Part shown: one piece after another, positions 1 to 6,882 of the stretch
How the letters are laid out: each line of letters starts with the position of its first letter
Numbering within the stretch: position 1 is the first letter of the stretch
Source: an uncultured Chloroflexota bacterium
GTDB taxonomy: Bacteria > Chloroflexota > Limnocylindria > Limnocylindrales > CSP1-4
Direction: 5' to 3'
Assembly (NCBI GenBank): GCA_903928275.1
Contig: CAIYQJ010000214.1
Span: 1 to 8,339 of the forward strand
Length of the DNA stretch: 8,339 bases
Program-made: the position numbers and the translations under genes
The notes under the pieces: model-generated
Told to the model about the DNA's origin: nothing
What the model saw: only the letters and a program-made list of their open reading frames with translations
Databases searched by the model: none

Positions 1-56
1 GAAACGCCGCGGCGCGGTGATACGGTGCCGGTCCGCACGCCGGAGAACAGGCGAGG

Positions 57-296
57 ATGGCCCTCCCCCAGACGATCGCGACGCCCACGCCGAAGGCGTA
101 TCGCCTCGCCGCGATGCGCATCCGTCGGTGCGCGCATCGCCGCCTCGTCCGCGCCTCCGAGGCCGCGGGCGACTACGAGGTCCACTGCCTGCACCCGGCC
201 CTCGGCGTCGCACTGCCGATCGGGGACCTGGCCACGGCCACGGACGTGTGCAACACCTGCACCGCCGAGGGGATCTTCCGGCCCGACGAGGATTGA
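57..296 (+). CDS. Small Cys/His-rich hypothetical protein (79 aa)
   Basis: I do not recognise this protein. Coding is supported by third codon positions that are nearly all G or C (about five A/T-ending codons in 79) and by a C-terminal half that looks like a folded protein. It has three metal-ligand-like pairs: C25-x-H27, C44-x-H46 and C65-x2-C68, so a small zinc-binding protein is a fair inference. There is no signal peptide or membrane segment. The ATG at 57 has a GGAG-like SD at 42-45; an internal ATG at 114 (Met20) would give a 60-residue product that keeps all the Cys residues. In-frame sequence upstream is closed by TGA at 18-20. It converges on rnpB, with about 50 nt between them. The five codons before that TGA (3-17) could be the tail of another + strand gene, but this is too little to call. 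Confidence 0.6.
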   Translation: MALPQTIATPTPKAYRLAAMRIRRCAHRRLVRASEAAGDYEVHCLHPALGVALPIGDLATATDVCNTCTAEGIFRPDED

Positions 297-347
297 CCGG
301 CCCGCGCGGCGCTCGCCACGACGCCGCGGCGATCGGTCGGATCGTGT

Positions 348-706
348 GCCAGCGAGTCGACCTGTAAGCCGAGTTCTGTGCCGCGGCGAACCGCGGCGAC
401 GGTCATCCATCTCTGGCCGGCGGTCGCCCGCCGGCTCATGCGGCCGACCCGAGGGCCCGGCAGCGCGCCTGTCGCCCCGGCGGACCGGGGCTGCGCCCTC
501 CTATTTGGCCTTGCTCCAGGTAGAGCTTGCCCGTTTCACCCCGCCGTCCGGCCTGCGCCGGCCGGCGGACTCGTCTCTGTGGCGCTGGTCCTCGCCTCGC
601 GGCGGACGGGAGTTACCCGCTACCCTGCGCTGTGGAGCTCGGACTTTCCTCACGGCGTGCCGGGCGGACCCGGAACGTCGCGCGACCGTCCGGTCGGCTC
701 GCTGGC
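348..706 (-). ncRNA. rnpB: RNase P RNA (rnpB), type-A-like, lacking P13/P14
   Basis: This is the catalytic RNA of ribonuclease P, which matures tRNA 5' ends. Read on the minus strand, it has the universal 5' core GAGGAAAGTCC (651-641), GGAGCAAGGCCAAATAG (517-501) and the 3' core ACAGAACTCGGCTTAC (379-364). The ends are set by helix P1: GCCAGCGAGCCGACC (706-692) pairs with 362-348, with 14 of 15 positions paired. Further helices seen by hand are P2 (GACGGTC with GACCGTC), a long P12, P18 with a GCGA (GNRA) loop (435-416), and a P19-like hairpin closed by a UUCG loop (397-380). After GTGAAACGG the sequence goes almost directly to AGCTCTACCTGGAGC, so the P13 and P14 hairpins of the E. coli RNA are missing, and I cannot place a GGU in L15. 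The RNA is about 359 nt, against 377 in E. coli. It lies 38 nt downstream of the RNase HI-MBL gene, on the same strand. Confidence 0.95.
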
Positions 707-712
707 CGACCG

Positions 713-718
713 ATCCTA
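713..718 (-). promoter_or_regulatory. Possible -10 element for rnpB
   Basis: On the minus strand, TAGGAT (718-713) ends six bases before the first base of P1 at 706, which is the right distance for a -10 box feeding the mature 5' end. It matches the TATAAT consensus at four of six positions. No convincing -35 lies 16-19 bp upstream, where the sequence is GC-rich and runs into the stop codon of the preceding gene. rnpB may therefore have its own weak promoter or be processed from the upstream operon transcript. Confidence 0.3.
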
Positions 719-744
719 CCCCCTGCGCCCGGGGGCCGCGCGCG

Positions 745-2133
745 TCACGACCGTAGCTCGACGGTCAGCCCGTCGTACGCGACCTCCACGCCGGCCGGGA
801 GGCGCGCCGTGAGACCGGCGTGCAGGAGCTCGTGGTCGAGGTGCGTGAGGATCGCGCGCTCGGGTCGCAGGTCGGCGATGAGCTCGAGGGCCTGCGCGAC
901 CGTCTGGTGCGTGGGGTGCGGCACGTCGCGAAGTGCCGACAGGACGAGGACCTCGAGGCCGCGGAGCAGGACGCGACCGTCCGCGTCGATGCGCTGGACG
1001 TCGGAGCAGTAGGCGAACCCGCCGGTGCGGTAGCCCGCGATCGTCCGGTCCCCGTGCACGACGGGGATCGGCACGAAGCGGCGTCCGCGGACGGTGAATG
1101 GCCCGGCGAGCTCCACCGGCCGGAGCATGGGCAGGCCGCCGAACCGGCGCTGACCGGGCACGAACGCGTACCGGAAGCGGTCCACGACGATGGCGAGGGT
1201 GTCGGGGAGTGCCCGGACCTCGAGGTAGTCGCCGCGGATCTCGTTGAAGCGCCGCAGGTCGTCCAGGCCGCCGACCGCGTCCGCGTGCTCGTGCGTGAGC
1301 AGGACGGCGTCGAGGCGGTCGAGCCCGGTGGCCAGCGCCTGCGCCCGCAGGTCGGGCCCGGCATCGATGAGGACACGTGTCTCGGCATACGCGAGCACCG
1401 CGGACGCGCGGGTCCGGCGGTCGCGCGGGTCGGTGGACGTGCATGTCGCGCACCCGCAGGAGATCCGCGGCACGCCGCCGCTCGTGCCGCTGCCGAGGAT
1501 CGTGACGACGAGCCGGCCGGGGTCGGGGCCGGCGTCGCCCGGGTCGAAGCCCGGCTCGAGCTCCGGGTCGGTCGCGAGAGCCGTCCGCGGCGGCAGCGCG
1601 TCCGCGCCGGGGGCACCGTCGGCGGCCGCCCGCGGCGGCCGTGGGTCGTGGCCGCCCGACCCGTCGGGCCGACGGATGACGAGGGCAGGTCCGCCGGCGA
1701 GCGCACGGTCAATCGCCTCGTTCGCGAGCGCATCGGCGGCCGTGTTCCGCGCCCGCGGCTCCTGGACGGCGGACCAGCGCTCGAAGCCGGCGAGCCGGCG
1801 GCGTGCCTCGGCGTGGAGCGGCGCGAGCTTGGCGTCCTTCACCTTCCAGCGGCCGTGGAGCTGCTCCACGAGCAGGTTCGCGTCGAGGATGAGATCCACC
1901 TCGCGCGCGCCGATCTCGGCGGCGACCTCGAGGGCCCGCAGGACCGCGGTGTACTCGGCGACGTTGTTCGTCTGCCGGCCGAGGAACTCGCTGACGGTCG
2001 CGATCGGCGCCGCGTCCGGGCGGCGAGCGGCGGCCGCGTCCCCGTCGGCGTCGATGATGACGGCGCCCGCCGACGCCGGCCCGGGATTCCCGCGCGCCGC
2101 GCCGTCCGTGCGGATGACGACCCGCCGAGCCAC
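745..2133 (-). CDS. RNase HI - PhnP-like MBL-fold fusion protein
   Basis: A 462-residue two-domain protein. Residues 1-147 are a type 1 RNase H, which cuts the RNA strand of RNA:DNA hybrids. The core acidic residues are D10 (in TDGAARGNPGP), E60 (in NNVAEY), D84 and D134 (in ARNTAADALAN). The GRWKVKD segment is typical of the actinobacterial RNase H domain found in M. tuberculosis Rv2228c. Residues 150-206 form a Pro/Asp/Gly/Ala-rich, probably disordered linker. Residues 208-462 are a metallo-beta-lactamase-fold hydrolase close to PhnP (cyclic phosphodiesterase): ILGSGTSGGVP, a C226-x-C228-x2-C231 cluster like PhnP's structural zinc site, H281-x-H283-x-D285, H360, D378, HPTH (406-409) and H431. 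The residue after D285 is Ala, where the canonical motif has His. The GTG at 2133 is the best start; GGAAGG lies upstream, rather far. No ATG, GTG or TTG is in frame between codon 98 and the MBL domain, so two separate genes are unlikely. It begins 41 nt after the sdhB stop and is probably co-transcribed. The substrate of the second domain is unknown. Confidence 0.88.
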   Translation of the reverse strand: MARRVVIRTDGAARGNPGPASAGAVIIDADGDAAAARRPDAAPIATVSEFLGRQTNNVAEYTAVLRALEVAAEIGAREVDLILDANLLVEQLHGRWKVKDAKLAPLHAEARRRLAGFERWSAVQEPRARNTAADALANEAIDRALAGGPALVIRRPDGSGGHDPRPPRAAADGAPGADALPPRTALATDPELEPGFDPGDAGPDPGRLVVTILGSGTSGGVPRISCGCATCTSTDPRDRRTRASAVLAYAETRVLIDAGPDLRAQALATGLDRLDAVLLTHEHADAVGGLDDLRRFNEIRGDYLEVRALPDTLAIVVDRFRYAFVPGQRRFGGLPMLRPVELAGPFTVRGRRFVPIPVVHGDRTIAGYRTGGFAYCSDVQRIDADGRVLLRGLEVLVLSALRDVPHPTHQTVAQALELIADLRPERAILTHLDHELLHAGLTARLPAGVEVAYDGLTVELRS

Positions 2134-2174
2134 GGTCGTCGACCCGCCTTCCGTCCGCCGACCCGACGACCGGG

Positions 2175-2873
2175 TCAGCCGTGCCGCGCGACGATCGCCC
2201 GCGTGACCTCGAGGATCGCGCCGGTGACGTTGATCTCGCGTGGGCAGGCTGTGACGCAGTTGAACGTGGTCCGGCACTTCCAGACGCCGTCGTCGTCGGC
2301 GAGGATCTCGAGCCGGTCCTCGGCCGCGGTGTCGCGCGAATCGAAGATGAACCGGTGGGCCTGCACGATGGCGGCGGGCCCGACGTACGACGGCTGAGCC
2401 CAGAACGAGGGGCAGGAGGTGGTGCACGCGGCGCAGAGGATGCACTTCGTCGTGTCGTCGTACCGCTCGCGGTCCTTCGCGCTCTGGCGCCGCTCGCGCG
2501 CCGGCGTGGGCGTGTCGTTCACGAAGAACGGCATGACGCTCCGGTACTTCTCGAAGAACCCCTCCATCTCCACGACGAGGTCCTTCACGACCGGCAGGCC
2601 GCCGAGCGGCGCCACGCTCACCTTCCGGCCCAGCTGCTCGACCCGGATCCTGCACGCGAGGCGGTTGCGGCCGTTGATGAGCATCGCGTCGGAGCCGCAG
2701 ATCCCGTGTGCGCACGACCGCCGGAAGGTCAGGCTCCCGTCCTGGAGGTCCTTCACGGACTGCAGGAGGTTCAGGACCCGGTCGCGCGGCGCCGCGTCCA
2801 CCGAGTACGACTCCCAGTGCGGGGCCGCGTCCCGCTCGGGGTCGTAGCGGAGGATGCGGAGGTCGACCTGCAT
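2175..2873 (-). CDS. sdhB: Succinate dehydrogenase iron-sulfur subunit SdhB
   Basis: The 232-residue subunit carries electrons from the SdhA flavin to quinone in complex II. The N-terminal [2Fe-2S] domain has C54, C59, D62 and C74; the third ligand is Asp in a CGSD motif, as in E. coli. The [4Fe-4S] ligands are C144, C147 and C150 with C210, and the [3Fe-4S] ligands are C154, C200 and C206, by family pattern (CILCAACTTSCP and CRTTFNCVTACP). Length is normal for the family (E. coli 238). The ATG at 2873 follows GGGAG at a spacing of eight bases, and longer upstream reading frames are ruled out by overlap with sdhA. It starts 16 nt after the sdhA stop. Two positions that contribute to the E. 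coli quinone/heme pocket differ: the second Trp of SFWW is Ala (A159), and the His of CHSIMNC is Arg (R201). Confidence 0.97.
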   Translation of the reverse strand: MQVDLRILRYDPERDAAPHWESYSVDAAPRDRVLNLLQSVKDLQDGSLTFRRSCAHGICGSDAMLINGRNRLACRIRVEQLGRKVSVAPLGGLPVVKDLVVEMEGFFEKYRSVMPFFVNDTPTPARERRQSAKDRERYDDTTKCILCAACTTSCPSFWAQPSYVGPAAIVQAHRFIFDSRDTAAEDRLEILADDDGVWKCRTTFNCVTACPREINVTGAILEVTRAIVARHG

Positions 2874-2889
2874 GGGGGCTGCTCCCGGC

Positions 2890-4638
<1,749 letters not shown>

Positions 4639-4645
4639 GGGAACC

Positions 4646-5038
4646 TCAGCGCACCAGGCCGACGGGCATCGACATGACGGCCACCGTGCCCAGGACGAAG
4701 ACAAGGAACGCCACCAGGTAGAGCGTCATGAGCACCGCCGTCCTGGCACCGCCGCGGAGATAGTCCGTGAAGACCGTCCGCATCCCGAGGAAGGCGTGGA
4801 AGACGACCATCTGGAGCATGAGCCAGTCCAGCGTCCGCCAGAGCAGGCCTCCCCAGCGCTCCCCGAAGATCCACTGCGACGTCTGGACGGCCGGGTCGGA
4901 GACGAAGTGCGTGATGCTGAAGTGCGAGAGGGCCAGCACGAAGAGCGCGACACCCGAGAGACGGATGAGGTACCAGACCGCCAGCTCGAACCCGCCGCTG
5001 CGCGGCCTGCCCCGACCTGCCCGAGTGATCACGGCCAT
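4646..5038 (-). CDS. sdhD: Succinate dehydrogenase membrane anchor SdhD
   Basis: A 130-residue membrane subunit that helps bind heme b and quinone. Three hydrophobic segments are visible, at about residues 20-45, 66-87 and 100-124. The motif FHAFLGMRTVFTDYLRG (80-96) lines up with the E. coli SdhD segment holding the heme ligand His71 and the Asp82/Tyr83 pair near the quinone site, giving H81, D92 and Y93 here. The N-terminal tail (1-16) is basic and cytoplasmic in style. The ATG at 5038 follows AAGGGG at about five bases. It begins four bases after the sdhC stop and ends seven bases before sdhA. Assignment as SdhD rather than SdhC rests on the TDY motif and gene order. Confidence 0.92.
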   Translation of the reverse strand: MAVITRAGRGRPRSGGFELAVWYLIRLSGVALFVLALSHFSITHFVSDPAVQTSQWIFGERWGGLLWRTLDWLMLQMVVFHAFLGMRTVFTDYLRGGARTAVLMTLYLVAFLVFVLGTVAVMSMPVGLVR

Positions 5039-5042
5039 CGCG

Positions 5043-5420
5043 CTACCCCTTCAGGCCCGGCAGGCCGAGGGCCGGCGCGACGATGAGATAGGCGCCGGGG
5101 ATCCCGGCGACGAAGAAGACGATCCAGCACGCGTACCAGAGCTGGAGGTGGTAGCGGGTGAGCCTCGGCCAGAAGTCGAGCGCGATGATCCGGAGGCCGT
5201 TGAGCGCGTGGTACAGGAGCGCGGCCCCGATGAGCGCCTCGCCGATCCGGCCCGGCAGGCTGGCGTAGACCTTGAGGACCTCGTCGTAGAGGGCGGGGTT
5301 GGCCGCGGCGAGCCAGATGTCGAAGACGTGGAGGAGGATGAAGAGCCAGAGGGCGACCCCGGCGATCCGGTGGAGCGCCCAGGCGAGCATCCCGGCGCCG
5401 CCGCGATACCGCAGGAGCAA
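5043..5420 (-). CDS. sdhC: Succinate dehydrogenase cytochrome b subunit SdhC
   Basis: A 125-residue membrane anchor, first gene of the sdhCDAB operon. Three hydrophobic segments lie at about residues 12-36, 60-82 and 94-116. ALHRIAGVALW (15-25) matches the HR-x-SG motif at the quinone pocket of SdhC (His30/Arg31 in E. coli; H17/R18 here), and LYHALNGLRIIALDF (69-83) carries the expected heme b ligand, H71, matching E. coli His84. The start is TTG at 5420, with GGAGG five bases upstream; no ATG or GTG fits both the SD and the N-terminus. Transcription presumably comes from the shared divergent region to the right. Confidence 0.93.
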   Translation of the reverse strand: MLLRYRGGAGMLAWALHRIAGVALWLFILLHVFDIWLAAANPALYDEVLKVYASLPGRIGEALIGAALLYHALNGLRIIALDFWPRLTRYHLQLWYACWIVFFVAGIPGAYLIVAPALGLPGLKG

Positions 5421-5425
5421 TGCAG

Positions 5426-5430
5426 CCTCC
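5426..5430 (-). promoter_or_regulatory. Ribosome binding site fixing the TTG start of sdhC
   Basis: A perfect GGAGG on the minus strand sits five bases before the TTG at 5420-5418. This supports the non-ATG start of sdhC and suggests a well-translated first gene. Confidence 0.7.
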
Positions 5431-5522
5431 GTCTGGACCCGGCGCCCCGCGCGCGGGTCGTTCCGCGGACCATCCGGACCGCCGACTGCGACGGAGGCCT
5501 CGCGATCACACGTGCGGACCGC

Positions 5523-5528
5523 ATTCTA
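5523..5528 (-). promoter_or_regulatory. Candidate -10 box for sdhCDAB
   Basis: TAGAAT on the minus strand matches TATAAT at five of six positions in an otherwise AT-poor region. A weak -35 (CTGACG, 4 of 6 to TTGACA) lies 19 bp upstream, overlapping the inverted repeat. It would give a leader of roughly 95 nt. Confidence 0.35.
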
Positions 5529-5542
5529 ACGAGGTGGGCGGG

Positions 5543-5561
5543 CGTCCCGTCAGGCGGGACG
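5543..5561. promoter_or_regulatory. Inverted repeat, possible operator
   Basis: CGTCCCG (5543-5549) and CGGGACG (5555-5561) form a perfect 7-bp inverted repeat with a 5-nt centre. The right arm doubles as the start of the first 22-bp tandem repeat. It overlaps the candidate -35 of the sdh promoter, where a dimeric regulator could bind. No known regulator motif is recognised. Confidence 0.4.
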
Positions 5562-5598
5562 GCACGCGTCGACGGGCGGGACGGCCCGCGTCGCCGGG
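5555..5598. repeat. Two tandem 22-bp repeats between sdh and suc
   Basis: Two adjacent units, 5555-5576 and 5577-5598, agree at 20 of 22 positions; the two differences are A/C changes at unit positions 10 and 18. Each unit begins CGGGACGGC and continues CGCGTCG. A third partial CGGGAC occurs at 5595-5600. The 22-bp period is about two helical turns, so bound proteins would sit on the same DNA face. The repeats lie upstream of both candidate -10 boxes. In DNA this rich in C and G some of the similarity may be chance. Confidence 0.55.
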
Positions 5599-5633
5599 AC
5601 CGGAGGGCACCCGTGCCGGGCGGCCGGGCGCCG

Positions 5634-5639
5634 TATCAT
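5634..5639 (+). promoter_or_regulatory. Candidate -10 box for sucCD
   Basis: TATCAT matches TATAAT at five of six positions and stands out in the GC-rich gap, about 60 nt before the sucC start. No recognisable -35 is present at 16-18 bp upstream. Confidence 0.35.
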
Positions 5640-5697
5640 CGGTACATCCCCGGACGCCCCCAGGCGCCGAGCGCGCTCGACCACAGGAGCCGACCTC

Positions 5698-6882
5698 GTG
5701 AAGATCCAGGAAGCGGACGCGAAGCTGCTGCTCCGCGCCCAGGGCCTGCCCGTCCCGCCGTGGACGGTCGCCCGCAGTGCCTCGGAGGCGCGGACCGCCG
5801 CCGCCACATACCTCGCACACGGCGCATCGGCCGTCGTCGTGAAGGCGCAGGTGCTCGTCGGCGGTCGCGGCAAGGCGGGCGGCGTGAAGCTCGCCCGGAC
5901 CGCGGACGACGCCGAATCCGTCGCGTCGGCGATCCTCGGCATGTCGATCAAGGGCATCACCGTCCGCAAGGTCCTCGTGGGACCCGCCGCGGAGATCGTC
6001 CAGGAGTTCTACCTCGGGGCGATCCTCGACCGGGCGAGCCGGCGGATCGTCGTCATGGCGTCGGCCGAGGGCGGGGTCGAGATCGAGGAGGTCGCGAAGC
6101 GCGACCCGGGCGCCATCCACCGCGAGACGGCGCACCCGTTCCTCGGGCTCGCGGACTGGCAGGCGCGACGGCTCGCGTTCGCCGTCGGCCTCGGCGGGGT
6201 CCACCTGCGCACGTTCGTCGCGATCGCGAAGGGGCTCGTCACGACGATGACGACCTACGACGCGGACCTCGTCGAGATCAACCCCCTCGCCATCGTGCGC
6301 GAGACGGACGCCGACGGGAACAGCCTCGTGAAGCTGCTCGCCCTCGACGCGAAGATCACGCTCGACGACTCGGCGCTCCCCCGGCATCCCGACCTCGAGG
6401 CCCTGCGCGACCTCGGCGAGGAGGACCCGGCGGACGTGGAGGCTCGCACGCACGACCTGAGCTTCATCCGGCTCGACGGCACGATCGGCTGCATGGTCAA
6501 CGGTGCCGGACTGGCGATGACGACGATGGATCTCGTGAAGCGCGCCGGCGGCGAGCCGGCGAACTTCCTCGACATCGGGGGTGGCGCGCGGGCGGACAAG
6601 GTCGCCGCCGCGATGCGCCTCATCCTGGAGGACCGCAAGGTGCAGGCGATCCTCGTCAACATCTTCGGCGGCATCACGCGGGGCGACGAGGTCGCCAAGG
6701 GGCTCATCGAGGCCCGCTCCCAGCAGCACCGCGAGGTCCCCATGGTCGTCCGGATCGTGGGCACGAACGCGGACGAAGCACAGCGCCTCCTCCGAGAGGC
6801 CAGGTTCGAGACGGCGGCCACGCTCGACGAGGCTGCCGAGAAGGCTGTGGCGGCCGCGCGGGCCGTCGGAGGTGCGGCGTGA
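5698..6882 (+). CDS. sucC: Succinyl-CoA synthetase (ADP/GDP-forming) beta subunit SucC
   Basis: A 394-residue ATP-grasp subunit of the TCA-cycle enzyme that converts succinyl-CoA, phosphate and NDP to succinate, CoA and NTP. Motifs: the N-terminal EADAKLLLRAQGLPVP, VVKAQVLVGGRGKAGGVK (47-64, nucleotide-binding loop), DLVEINPLA (190-198; N195 a likely Mg2+ ligand), LDAKI (216-220; D217 the second metal ligand), LDGTIGCMVNGAGLAM (259-274), NFLDIGGGA (289-297) and NIFGGITRGDEVA (321-333) at the alpha-beta contact. Length is normal (E. coli 388). The GTG at 5698 has AGGAG eight bases upstream and fits the family N-terminus. Its stop overlaps the sucD start by four bases. Nucleotide preference (ATP or GTP) cannot be read from the sequence. 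Confidence 0.97.
   Translation: MKIQEADAKLLLRAQGLPVPPWTVARSASEARTAAATYLAHGASAVVVKAQVLVGGRGKAGGVKLARTADDAESVASAILGMSIKGITVRKVLVGPAAEIVQEFYLGAILDRASRRIVVMASAEGGVEIEEVAKRDPGAIHRETAHPFLGLADWQARRLAFAVGLGGVHLRTFVAIAKGLVTTMTTYDADLVEINPLAIVRETDADGNSLVKLLALDAKITLDDSALPRHPDLEALRDLGEEDPADVEARTHDLSFIRLDGTIGCMVNGAGLAMTTMDLVKRAGGEPANFLDIGGGARADKVAAAMRLILEDRKVQAILVNIFGGITRGDEVAKGLIEARSQQHREVPMVVRIVGTNADEAQRLLREARFETAATLDEAAEKAVAAARAVGGAA

Larger units (their letters stand above)
5421..5697. promoter_or_regulatory. Divergent sdh/suc promoter region
   Basis: This 277-bp gap separates the leftward sdhCDAB operon from the rightward sucCD operon and must hold promoters for both. It has no coding signal. The best -10 candidates are TAGAAT on the minus strand (5528-5523), 95-100 nt before the sdhC start, and TATCAT on the plus strand (5634-5639), about 60 nt before sucC. 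Between them lie an inverted repeat and a tandem 22-bp repeat, given separately. Neither -10 has a clear -35 at normal spacing; the minus-strand one has CTGACG 19 bp upstream (5553-5548). Confidence 0.6.

Noticed and set aside
722..744. GC hairpin (CCCCC/GGGGG) between the fusion gene and rnpB as a terminator
   Set aside because: Only five base pairs and no T-run. It could be chance in GC-rich DNA.
173..812. Several open frames on both strands across 173-812
   Set aside because: They overlap the RNase P RNA, whose conserved core and P1 helix explain the sequence. The translations look like noise.
820..2397. Long + strand open frame antisense to the RNase HI-MBL gene and sdhB
   Set aside because: It is the antisense shadow of well-supported genes with clear catalytic motifs and shows no recognisable domain.
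2134..2715. N-terminal extension of the RNase HI-MBL frame up to 2715
   Set aside because: The extra codons run out of frame through sdhB and give an Arg/Pro-rich sequence. The RNase H fold begins right after the GTG at 2133.
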